A stretch of DNA of 39,604 bases, taken from Triangularia verruculosa. Taxonomy: Eukaryota; Ascomycota; Sordariomycetes; Sordariales; Podosporaceae. Numbering within the stretch: position 1 is the first letter of the stretch; each line of letters starts with the position of its first letter. A program made the position numbers and the translations under genes. The stretch covers positions 1 through 39,604 of the forward strand of contig MU864072.1 of assembly GCA_033296885.1 (NCBI GenBank). Reading direction: 5' to 3'. Positions 28,817-37,660 of this stretch are shown piece after piece. The notes under the pieces were generated by a model that made no database searches, was not told the DNA's origin, and saw only the letters and a program-made list of their open reading frames with translations.

Positions 28817-30602
28817 GCTCAAACCGACGTGCAATCACAAACGCAAGGTGGCCGTCAAGATCAACATCAATGATGCTATCGCCAAACTCGCACCACCCAC
28901 TGTTCTTATGGGTATTCCAAACCCCCCCTTCGAGACGAAACTCTTGATAGCCGGGATGAAGAAGCTGCTTCGCGGCAATGGGGTGCTCCCGAACATCGAC
29001 CCCTTCGCACTGAAAGCTAGCGCCGGGCCTTTGAGCCTTTCCAACACTGAACGTCATATCCCAAGGGAATGCGAACAGTTGGTCCTGCCGTGGAGCCACG
29101 GCATCTGGGTTTGCTGGTGGGAAGACTCGCTCTACGACCGAGTTGTCCGTCGGGTAAGAGTGAGGTACGTTGTAAGAGCCTTGTTGGGGATAATCAGTGC
29201 CGGCCCAGAACCACATGATCCACCGCACGCGGTAACGGCCATGGGCAACACCAGAGGCTTGGCCTCGAAGCTGGAGGTTTACGATGCGTCTGCAGGAAAG
29301 AATGGTTTTCCCTGGAGGCCGAACCTTACCCCCGCAAAACCTCTCATCCACTCTGACACAATCGGGATAACCATTTACCCCCACTTCTTCCCGGTACCAA
29401 TACTTCATAGCCGGGGACTCCGGGGATGGGATATCGACGTCCCCTTCATGAACCGCGGTGAACTCGTCCGCGGGGATGATGGGTGGCTGAGCGCGGCTAG
29501 TGAGCTGTCGAAGGCGTGTCGCGCAACCGTGCTTTGCGTCTCGCTGCTCAGCGTTGTTGAAATATGCCTCTGTAAAGCCGCTGAGCTGCTCGACTTTGTC
29601 CCATTCGTCAAGACCAATATTGCGTAACCCGCAGTCGACGTTAAACCGAAAGTACTTTGCCGTTGTAGGCTCCCGCTTGAATGCGAGATAGAGCTCCTCA
29701 TGTACCCGGGTGGCTGACGTTGTCAACTGAACCAGCGCTCTAACTTGTTCCAGTTGATTTCCTATACCAAACCAGCTTCCTTTCTCTGGAAGCGATGCCT
29801 CTGTCTCCTCTCCGGTGCCGAGTGAAAGGAAAACACCTATCTCCCGGTTTGGCCACAGTTTTTTCGCCTCATGGTACGCCTCGTGGCTTGGGTTGTTGAA
29901 GCCAAGCCCCGCGTCGACGTAGCGGATTGGAGGGTTTCCCAAGACCATGGGTTCAAAAAAGCCGGTTGCCGCTGTGGTCGCACGTGCTGCCTCCCAAATC
30001 TTCGTTTCGTCGTGACGGTCGTATGTCTTAAACAGATGCGGTCGGCCGTTGTTCACCCTGACAGAGTAGACAGCGAGCACAAATGTATGACACTGACGTT
30101 TGTCTTGCTGAAAGTCCGTGCTGGCAGCAACTGCCGCGGTTGTCGGTGCCAGCGGGTGATACATTCGGGTGTTTGCACCGGCATCTTCACTCCCGATGTA
30201 TTTGCCGACGACTTCCTTGACAACCTCCTCCAATTCCCTGGCGTCGTACCGTTCCTTACCGCCCTTCGAAACCCACAGGCTTCCGATGGAGCGGCCTCGT
30301 CTGCGCTGAAAAATTCTCTTGGCCATCTGCTGGTAAAGGTCGATCGCTTCCGTCACGGTGAGCCTCAAACGGCCGAGTAAAATGGCTATCAGACCGCCGG
30401 TGCTTGTGCCGCATATGAGGTCGAAGTAATCCGCGGGTCGTAATGACTTTGCATCTTCAATTTTTTCGTCCTCTGCAATTTGTTTCATGATTTTACGCAG
30501 CATCAACAGGGACGAAAGTCCTCGAATCCCGCCACCATCAAAAGAGAGGATGCGGATCGGGGTTTGCCACTGAGGAGTCAGGTTGTTGCCTTGGTGGGCC
30601 AT
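28758..30602 (-). CDS. patatin-like phospholipase with C-terminal extension
   Basis: Intact, intron-free frame of 614 residues from the ATG at 30602 (MAHQGNNLTP). The open frame extends eight codons upstream but without another ATG. The patatin domain (about residues 20-330) has the glycine-rich oxyanion loop DGGGIRG (22-28), the nucleophile elbow GTSTG with Ser67 (65-69), and DAG with Asp230. These form the Ser-Asp dyad of patatin lipid acyl hydrolases, which release fatty acids from phospholipids. Further family sequence is LGTGEETEASLPEKG and the following helices. Residues about 430-610 form a second, beta-rich module with GRYRVRWIMWF, SGWCEFGDSIIDVDLDG and a final GGFSFGGVRL, which recalls PP2-type modules. 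No signal peptide or membrane helix is seen. Codon use is GC-rich at third positions with no RIP stops, in contrast to the neighbours. Confidence 0.9.
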   Translation of the reverse strand: MAHQGNNLTPQWQTPIRILSFDGGGIRGLSSLLMLRKIMKQIAEDEKIEDAKSLRPADYFDLICGTSTGGLIAILLGRLRLTVTEAIDLYQQMAKRIFQRRRGRSIGSLWVSKGGKERYDARELEEVVKEVVGKYIGSEDAGANTRMYHPLAPTTAAVAASTDFQQDKRQCHTFVLAVYSVRVNNGRPHLFKTYDRHDETKIWEAARATTAATGFFEPMVLGNPPIRYVDAGLGFNNPSHEAYHEAKKLWPNREIGVFLSLGTGEETEASLPEKGSWFGIGNQLEQVRALVQLTTSATRVHEELYLAFKREPTTAKYFRFNVDCGLRNIGLDEWDKVEQLSGFTEAYFNNAEQRDAKHGCATRLRQLTSRAQPPIIPADEFTAVHEGDVDIPSPESPAMKYWYREEVGVNGYPDCVRVDERFCGGKVRPPGKTILSCRRIVNLQLRGQASGVAHGRYRVRWIMWFWAGTDYPQQGSYNVPHSYPTDNSVVERVFPPANPDAVAPRQDQLFAFPWDMTFSVGKAQRPGASFQCEGVDVREHPIAAKQLLHPGYQEFRLEGGVWNTHKNSGWCEFGDSIIDVDLDGHLAFVIARRFELKWLGGFSFGGVRLVPLPH

Positions 30603-30751
30603 TGGGTGGCGCTCACGTAGGAACAAATATGATAGTAGAGGCTGCTAGTTTGAATTGGAAAGCCTGTGGACTCCTCGTCGTTTTGATGGGTATGTGTGGT
30701 AGGTATTTCCTCTTCCTGAGCCTGGTTATAAACGACAGGGTTGGTAGGCAT
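30578..30751 (-). promoter_or_regulatory. possible upstream reading frame overlapping the patatin start
   Basis: In the minus-strand leader an ATG at 30751 opens a 57-codon frame (MPTNPVVYNQAQEEEIPTTH at its start) that ends at 30578, past the patatin ATG at 30602 and in another register. If the transcript begins upstream of 30751 it would be expected to reduce patatin translation. The transcript start is unknown, and an intron could remove the frame. Confidence 0.3.
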
Positions 30752-30835
30752 CTTTGCGGCTGACAACGCCTCCTCCGAAGAAGTGCATATGGTGAGGGCG
30801 GGGGTGTCATAATTGTGGCGTCCACTCCTAGCAAT

Positions 30836-30890
30836 GGAGGAACTGGCTGGTTGTAGACAGTTCCGTAGTATGCAATTCTGTCACGAAGAG
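30836..30890 (+). repeat. fragment of TATATATA-family LTR (hairpin block)
   Basis: GGAGGAACTGGCTGGTTGTA, GACAGTTCCGTAGTATGCAAT (given as two parts) and TTCTGTCACGAAG match the R-region hairpin block of 14515-14555. The upstream TATA box is absent. Confidence 0.6.
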
Positions 30891-31200
30891 AAAGTGAAAT
30901 GAAAAGGGCAAGGCCACTAATAGCAGATTACTTTATTATCGTTGATTCTAAGGTACAGAAGAAAACGAAGAAATTGCTAAAGGGCCGACGGCTGAGGAGG
31001 AAACAAGTGACTGATGAAAACGTGACCCACACAGTACACAAAGACAGTGTGAAACTGTGGTAAACACTGTGCAGCGTGTGACACTCGCCAAAGTCTGCTA
31101 CACAACCTTGGCAGTTCTACCAGGTACTTGCTACGCAGCTCAGCTCCCGACATCTTTTCCCGCAATCTCATGTGCATAACTGGAAACTCTGTATAATATT

Positions 31201-31439
31201 TGTAACGGGCTGAGCCCTGGCATGGACCTCGGCAACCCTCGGCCCTGATGAAGCTATTCCCAGAACGCACAGACCACTACTCCAGAACCTTCTATCACCG
31301 CGCACTGGCCAATACGCCCAGCCATATCAGAGGCTCATGTTGTCAAACCTTCTCTTTCTCTTTTCCTCTTCTTCTTCAAGTTCAGTGTACTCGTAGAGTG
31401 GCCTAGCTAGTTGCAAAATACTACCTTGAGACCGTTACA
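31201..31439 (+). mobile_element. LTR-like repeat, TGTAACGG...CCGTTACA (239 bp)
   Basis: The ends are perfect inverted repeats, TGTAACGG and CCGTTACA. The reverse complement matches 14113-14325. Flanking five-base sequences (ATATT and ATTTC) are not identical, so it is not a simple solo insertion. Part of the interior (CGCGCACTGGCCAATACGCC) resembles 2612-2957, suggesting a wider family. Confidence 0.65.
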
Positions 31440-31530
31440 ATTTCGGTAGCCATTCCTACCAACAACTCTTCGCCTTACAACGAGGTACATCTACAAGATC
31501 TCAGCCTGGATTGCGTATGCGCAACAGTTA
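31440..31530 (+). repeat. second copy of 28549-28643 gene fragment
   Basis: The frame ISVAIPTNNSSPYNEVHLQD followed by LSLDCVCAT is kept relative to 28549. The nucleotide changes are mainly C/T and G/A. It begins exactly at the right end of the LTR-like repeat at 31201-31439. Confidence 0.65.
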
Positions 31531-31672
31531 GGAACCAGGGCTGTGACCCAGGAACGGATTGTTCCAGCAGGCACTCCAAATGAAGGTCGGCACCGGACGG
31601 AAAAACACCCAGTGAGAGGAAGGACAACGGAGATGCGTGGTTGCGACCACATGAGCGGAAAAAACGCTGCAG

Positions 31673-32045
31673 TCACAACCACGGCACGTGAGTCAGCATG
31701 TTACCAATGGTGTGTTACAGTCGCGTTCAAAACCAGCTTCTGGTTCTGAGCCTTTGAGTTGGCTAAGCGCGTTGGCCAGTGCGCGCTGATGGAAGGTTCT
31801 GGTGTTGGAATGGTCGATGTCTATGCCAAGGCTCGGCCCGTTACAGTGGGAGCACGCTCCAATTGTCTGCTGTCTTGGCTCAAGCCAGAAATGGCTCCCC
31901 GGATTTATTTTACTAAGAAACTTGGGGCGTAGGAATAGAATCCTCCGAGGCGCTGTTTCCAGCTCCAGCAAAAGAAGAATTCAACGCAAAGCCGTTTCTG
32001 GCTCAACCAAGAGCAAGGATGCTGGATATAATTGTAATACTGTAT
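31673..32045 (-). repeat. long dispersed repeat, inverted partner of 2612-2957
   Basis: It is nearly identical to 2612-2957 in reverse complement, with about 20 additional bases (a GAGCCAGAAACGGC motif) and one ACGGGCC/AACGGGCC-type difference. It includes palindromic motifs of the GCCAGAAATGGC family. Confidence 0.8.
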
Positions 32046-32120
32046 CTTGGTCTAACTGCCGAGATACGCAGCTCTCCTCGGATAGACCCTGGGATTGATT
32101 AGGAAATAAGCCGAACTATC

Positions 32121-32160
32121 TACTGTTGAAATACAGCACTGATTTGTGGATTTTACAGTA
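32121..32160 (+). repeat. 40-base near-palindromic repeat, copy 2
   Basis: TACTGTTGAAATACAGCACT followed by GATTTGTGGATTTTACAGTA. The ends TACTGT and ACAGTA are complementary. Related copies lie at 199-240 (inverse) and 33929-33970. Confidence 0.65.
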
Positions 32161-32434
32161 TGGTCTTCATCGTGGCTCACAGCACTCAAAGGCTTCAAGC
32201 CACAACGCTTATAACGCCCACAGCGGTCACAGGGAAATACAAAGTTCTCATACAAGCCACTGTGGCCAACTGAACCGATGGAAATTGTGAGGAGCGATAA
32301 CGAGGAAAACGAGGTCTTGGATGCCCATAAAAGGCTCCCCTCGCAGTGTATTTGGAATGGTCTTTTCTTTCCTTAAAACAGTCAAAGTCAATAACTATAC
32401 TGTTTTACCACACTTTTGTCCTGTAGTTCAGTGC

Positions 32435-32884
32435 TGTCACGGCTTGTCAGAGAGAAAGGGGTCTTACTAGCAAGGAGTTCATCCTTCAGTTGGCGGTGGC
32501 CATGGTTTGCTGGCCGCGGCCATGGTCTGTCGGCGGTGGCCAGGATCTGTTGACCATGTGACAGAATGAATCCTGCAGAAAGGTCTATAAAAGAGAGCAG
32601 GAACAGAGAGAAGAACAAAATATAATCACACAATAAAAACCCCCAGAATATGGACCCTCATAGAGTGCACCGTGTTATCTAACACGGCTTGGTGGTGAGG
32701 GACATGATTACACAGGATGAAGGGTTAGGGTTGAATGCAGGACCCGGAGCTCCGACCGGGGTTTTATGACAAGAAGATGGAGCTGCAAGCCCACACTTCT
32801 TCCTTTCTTCTTCATCTTACGATTACATTGATAGACTGGCAATGGTATTGGCCTTTGACCTACTTATACCTCTCATTCGTGACA
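32435..32884 (+). mobile_element. LTR, long form (450 bp), TSD AGTGC
   Basis: It begins TGTCACGGCTTGTCAGAG and ends CTCATTCGTGACA, and is flanked by AGTGC on both sides (32430-32434 and 32885-32889). The interior has TATAAAAG (32585-32592) and AATAAAA (32632-32638), as expected of an LTR with U3 and R. CACGGCTTG occurs at 32438-32446 and again at 32683-32691. The short form at 9910-10113 equals this element minus the interval between them. Two segments have G/C-box repeats (GGCGGTGGCCATGGTTTGC, GGCCGCGGCCATGG). No adjoining internal region is seen. Confidence 0.8.
32585..32592 (+). promoter_or_regulatory. TATA box of the long LTR
   Basis: TATAAAAG is followed by a purine-rich leader and AATAAAA 40 bases later, the compact arrangement found in LTRs. 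Confidence 0.5.
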
Positions 32885-32904
32885 AGTGCCTGCCATTCTA
32901 TTTA

Positions 32905-32995
32905 CAGGGCATAGTTCCCTACTTCTTTTTCTTTTGCAGGGCATAGTTCCCTACTTCTTTTTCTTTTGCAGGGCATAGTTCCCTATACTTGCCTT
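32905..32995 (+). repeat. 32-bp tandem repeat, almost three units
   Basis: CAGGGCATAGTTCCCTACTT followed by CTTTTTCTTTTG repeats with a 32-base period from 32905, 32937 and 32969. Each unit contains the inverted arms AGGG and TCCCT. Confidence 0.85.
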
Positions 32996-33928
32996 CCTTC
33001 AGTGTCACCTCACACCGCCGTACCTCGCAGTCCAAGGACCCCAAAATCTTCAGATAATTACTTCCGACCTACCCGGCAGGGCCTAATCAACTGGCCTACC
33101 GGCGACATATCTTAACACCTACCAACCTTAACTAAGACGAAACTGTCCCTATCTATAGGCGACCGTCTACACCTTTCACTAAATTACCTATATCGCTTAA
33201 GGAAATCGGTAACTGGCTCGGTCCCTCTTCGATATCATCGCTATCTTCAAACCACATTCTTTCCTCCCACTTAACCTAGATAATCGTAGTAACTTAAATA
33301 TTACCTTCCTCTAACTCGTTCTAAATAGTAAAGCAGGCCCTATTTACATCTTTACCTATAGGCCCAGCGCTTATATTTAATAACTACTTTTACAGTTAAA
33401 ACGGGGTAATCCCGTTAAGTAGTTAAGTATATAATAGTATAGTATTATTTCCATTTATTTTTTAAGAAATCCTACGGTGCATATTAATTAATAGGAATTA
33501 TAAGGGTAGTAGGCTTCCGTAAAATATAACGTAAAACTACTCGATAATAGACTAGATAATAATATTAACTTTATCTTAAGTCGCATTATACGTAACGCTA
33601 TATTATATAATATACTTTATTTATATTATCGAGGTAAAATAGGCGTTACGATAAGTTAATTTATATAGAGACGGTAATATAGCGGGAACTATATATAATA
33701 AACCGATATTAAATATTATTAATACCGTTAGTTATTAATAGTGATTAATTTTTAATTTCTATATTTATAAGATTAATAAAAGAAGAATAATAATGTCTTT
33801 TAAGATATTAAACGTACTATTATTAAAGAAAATAGTAATTATATCTAAGTATTTATAACTAACGACGTAACGATTCTAAATCGAATAAACCGGGAGATAT
33901 TATAAGGTAGTAAGAAGTATATATAAAA
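32996..33928. repeat. AT-rich RIP-type relic
   Basis: The first 120 bases are only mildly changed. Beyond about 33300 the sequence is dominated by TA steps with CpG kept and CpA scarce. No frame survives and the parent element is not recognised. Confidence 0.65.
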
Positions 33929-33970
33929 TACTGTTAAAGTACAGCACTTATTTGTGGACTTTACAGTGTA
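33929..33970 (+). repeat. 40-base near-palindromic repeat, copy 3
   Basis: TACTGTTAAAGTACAGCACT followed by TATTTGTGGACTTTACAGTG. It is in the same orientation as 32121-32160. Confidence 0.6.
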
Positions 33971-34404
33971 TCTAGGCCTGTAACCTACAAGGCCTACAAC
34001 AACCAATGGCTTGGAATCACATACTCACCAACGCTCGACCGTGGCGATCATATAAGCTTTCAGACCTCCGAACGGACCTCCGATTTAACCTGGAGATCCG
34101 TATAGCTAGCGTCCGGAGTTCCAGATACTTAGCGTACGGCAACGGAGAAGAGATTGGGAGAGGAATACGGAGCCGAAGATCTATAAGAGGCTTGCCCTCA
34201 GGACTATTCACTGTGATGTTTTCTTGCCTATTAAGTCAATTCAATATACTGGTTTACTATATCTTTCAGTACCTCACAAGCCTATATTACTATAATCACC
34301 TTATATACTGTAGGGCGCCGCCCCTGTAATTAATCTTCCTTCAGTACCTAGCCACTGTCGTAGGCTGCAGATATAGCCTCCTTCATTTTAAGTACATTAC
34401 GCTA
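33971..34404. other. mixed-composition segment, no supportable gene
   Basis: An ATG frame at 34006-34329 (MAWNHILTNARPWRSYKLSD at its start) ends in hydrophobic low-complexity sequence and has no recognisable domain. The composition drifts from moderate to AT-rich. TAGGGCGCCGCCCCT near 34311 is a short palindrome. Confidence 0.3.
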
Positions 34405-34557
34405 ATCTTCGGTTCCCAGCGCAGATCTACATCATACAGACCTGCGAGACACCATATCTTCAGTTCCCAGCGCAGGTCTACATCATACAAACCTGCGAGA
34501 TACTATATCTTCGGTCCCTAGCGTAGGCCTACATTATACAGGCCTGCGAGACACCTA
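34405..34557 (+). repeat. 51-bp tandem repeat, three units with graded C-to-T change
   Basis: Units start at 34405, 34456 and 34507. Each contains TTCCCAGCGCAGRTCTACAT, CATACA and CCTGCGAGA. The third unit has TCCCTAGCGTAGGCCTACAT with TATACA, i.e. extra transitions at CpA/TpG-type positions. Confidence 0.85.
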
Positions 34558-37030
34558 TTTCAACAATAACCTTTTATTATTAATTCCTTATAAGTTTTAT
34601 TATAATTTTAATATATTTAATTCTATAGCCATTATTACTATATAAAATATTAATAATTTCGTATTATATATATAGTTATTTATCTACCTTATTAATCTAT
34701 ATGTATTTATAATTTAAATAAATAAATATATATATTTCTTTCTTTATAAATTCGATAATATATCCAATTTATATTAACTATAATATTACTTAGCTTTAAA
34801 TATATATATAATATAATAAAATATAATCTATACTCCCATCTTATTTCTTTCTCCGTCTAAAAATAATTAATATTATTCCTATTATAAAATACCATCGATA
34901 TATATAAGGATCTATAACGGGCCGTAATAACTGTAATAACTTCAAATTAATAAACCTTTAATCTTAATTACCTTAGTCCAAAGACTTCCATATAGTAAGA
35001 TCGCTCTATATACTATAAATCAAACACCTTTATATTATCTTTTAACATAGTAAAGGAAAAAACATCCTTATTATATCTATTAAAGTAAAAAAAGGCTATT
35101 ATCTAAAATAACGACGAACTATTATTAACTCGTCCTTATTAATTAATTAACACTATAATATAAAGAGAAATCTACAGAACCTCCTTTATACCTAAACCCC
35201 ATAATACTTTCTAATTAACGCCTACCTATTTTTATACTTCATCGAATCCACCGTATCTTATACACATCTATATTAGTATCCAGGTTTTTTAACCATTTAC
35301 TATAAAAAAATAAAGGGGATATCCGTAAATATATATATAATATATTAGAAAAAAATAAAAAAAATAAAAAAAACGCTCCTTTATTAATTATAATTTCCGT
35401 AATATTTATTCCCTTTTCATTTTAAATCCGTTATTTATTTGTATTATACTTAAATATCATAATAATATAGTAAAAAAAAAAAAATTAAAAAAAACTAAAA
35501 GCTAGGAAAAGTATTTTTAGTAAACTTCTAAAGTCTTAACCGACTATATTATCTATCTCCTTTTAACGTTTAAACTAAATATAAGCCGATCGTCTGAATT
35601 AGGCAGTTCCTCTTTAAAACTATTATTTAATATCTCTTTTATAAGCTACCTCTTACGCCGCCGCTTAAACTGATATTAACTAATAAAATAGGTAAAGACG
35701 GGCAGTTATTTAAAAGTAAACTTAATTAATAAGCCGTAAAGGTCGATAAAGTCTAGGTTATTAAATAATAAAACGCCCGAAATCTTAGGTCCGAGTACTT
35801 TAATAAAACGCTCCTTAAAACTAAAAATAGATTAGACCTTAATTAAGGTATAGGTAATCTTTATACCGAGCTTAGTTTCGCTATCGATAGACCGTAAATA
35901 AAGGGTCTTATATAGGATTATAAACCTCTTTAAAAAAGCAACGGTAACGACGGTAATATAGACGATAAAATAAAGATTATTTTCTTAGCCTTCGTTATAG
36001 GTAATAAGCTGAACCTTAATATCGCAGAATTATAGTATATATAATCGCACGCCTTTCTAACCCTAACTATTATTAAAGGTTATCCTACCGTTATAAGCAG
36101 GTATCCGGTAAAAATACATTTACGCTATAACGAAGAGTATAACGACGATATAAGGGTTATAATCGATATTAGTTAGGATTAAGAACTTAGAGTATAAAAT
36201 CTATAGCCGGGTAATAGGTTCGTTAAGTATCCCGTTAAGCCTAGGGATGATATAAAAGAGGTTTTTACGAATATTAACGTAAAAGTTAAAGGGATTAAAA
36301 AAATAAACCCTTAAAATATTATCTATTAACTCTTAACCGCCGCCGGAAAGAGTTTTATAAATATAATACTCGTCTTATAACTAAGGGTTATTAAAGCGCC
36401 TCGGTTCTTAATATTAGTATATATTAATCTTTTAAGATATTTATATTATAAACTAATTAACTCCTCCGAGCTTATCTTAATTAAACGACTATATATTAGA
36501 ATTCTTTCCGAATATTCGTCCTATTTTTTCGCCGAATACCCTTAAATATTTTATAGTATATAATATTTCGGGCGTCTTAGTATTATAGTATTTTCTAATT
36601 ATTTTAATTAATTCCCTTTTAATTCTTAAGTAATTAATTAAGACGCTTCCGCGTTTTATATATAGCTACCGCCGTATAGTTTATCGTTAATTAATTATAA
36701 TATTAATAAAGAAAATTATATATCGATTATCGTAGTAAAAATATATATTCTTTTTACTTAGTAGAAAAGTAACGTATTATTTTAGAATTATTTCTAAAGT
36801 GTAAACCGTTCGTTTAAGTAAGTAGGGATTATAATAAGGAATCCTTATTTTCATTAAAATTAGAAATAACTCCGGTAGCGTTACGCTAAGATTAGTTTCT
36901 AAATTCGTCTAAATTAGGCAAATCATCTCCCTAAATATAGTTCCTACATCCCGGTTCACCGAAACTTTAGATAGTTTCTAACTTAATCAAGCATGTAAGA
37001 TTGTATTTTTACGCTAGTTCATACTCACCT
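34558..37030. repeat. long AT-rich RIP-type relic
   Basis: Continuous TA-rich sequence. For example, 36121-36180 has no CA or TG step and five CG steps. Several poly(A/T) runs lie at 35340-35500. Around 36340-36480 a plus-strand frame gives LLTAAGKSF then a hydrophobic strand and RLYI, which could be an eroded P-loop NTPase (Walker A like). This is weak. No boundaries are recognised. Confidence 0.7.
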
Positions 37031-37059
37031 TACGGAGCCGCCAGCTATCGAATGCTACC

Positions 37060-37214
37060 TGTCAAACAATAATATGGGGTGCAAACTTAGTCAATTGGTT
37101 TGTTGTCGGAGGGAAGAGAGCCAGGTAGCACAGGCTCTCCTGACCGGGTGGTCAAGGTCCCACTGCCAAGATATTAATTCCTTAACAGTGGGCCTCTCAC
37201 TGTCTAATTCAACA
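37060..37214 (-). mobile_element. solo copia LTR (155 bp), TSD CTACC
   Basis: It reads TGTCAAACAATAATATGGGG to CTGTCTAATTCAACA on the plus strand, which is the reverse of the LTR at 24546-24698. It is flanked by CTACC on both sides (37055-37059 and 37215-37219). The family inverted arms CCCACTG and CAGTGGG are intact. No internal sequence adjoins it. Confidence 0.9.
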
Positions 37215-37244
37215 CTACCTTTTGAGTGGGTCTGTTTGATTCCA

Positions 37245-37300
37245 AGAGCCATTTTTAGAGTAAGAGCCATTTTTGGAGCAGAGCCATTTTTGGAGCATAG
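37245..37300 (+). repeat. short tandem AGAGCCATTTTTGGAGC array
   Basis: Three units of 17 to 18 bases start at 37245, 37263 and 37280. The unit is related to the GCCATTTNTGGC motif family. Confidence 0.75.
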
Positions 37301-37445
37301 CCAGTTGGCTTGACAATATAAAAAGGAACTTCTGCCCCCTGCAGAGCCAAAAACAGCTTCCACATGATTACAACGCAAACCATTGAGCCTAAGGCAGCGC
37401 TAGGATCATGATTATGACGGCGCGACCAGTCGTGCCCCACCATAT

Positions 37446-37527
37446 ATACCACTGATGTGATTGAAGCTGGCAGCTTTAATCACTTGTAGCTTTTGATAGC
37501 AATCATAGGTGTTTTTCGCAGTGGTAT
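37446..37527. mobile_element. 82-bp MITE-like hairpin element
   Basis: The ends ATACCACTG and CAGTGGTAT are perfect 9-base inverted repeats in a TA-rich flank. Just inside the left end is a near-perfect palindrome, GTGATTGAAGCTG / CAGCTTTAATCAC (37457-37483). It resembles a miniature Tc1/mariner-type element, but no second copy was seen in the window. Confidence 0.45.
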
Positions 37528-37539
37528 AATACGCCGTGA

Positions 37540-37660
37540 TAATGATATGAAATCTCAGCCTCTGCTAAAGCCAGAAACGGCTTCTTTCATTTTATCTATA
37601 TAAGCAGCGATAGTCTACCTTTGCTGGAGCCAGAAATAGCTTCTATATTTTAACTTAAAT
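37540..37660. repeat. third group of GCCAGAAA palindromic motifs
   Basis: CTAAAGCCAGAAACGGCTTC at about 37565, GCTGGAGCCAGAAATAGCTTC (two parts) at about 37622 and CTAAAGCTATAAATAACTTC at about 37688 form a series with increasing C-to-T and G-to-A change. Confidence 0.6.

Noticed and set aside
28704..29627. 307-residue plus-strand open frame
   Set aside because: It is antisense to the patatin coding region and has no recognisable motif.
32905..32995. CRISPR-like array
   Set aside because: Units are directly adjacent with no unique spacers. It is a plain tandem repeat in a fungal genome.
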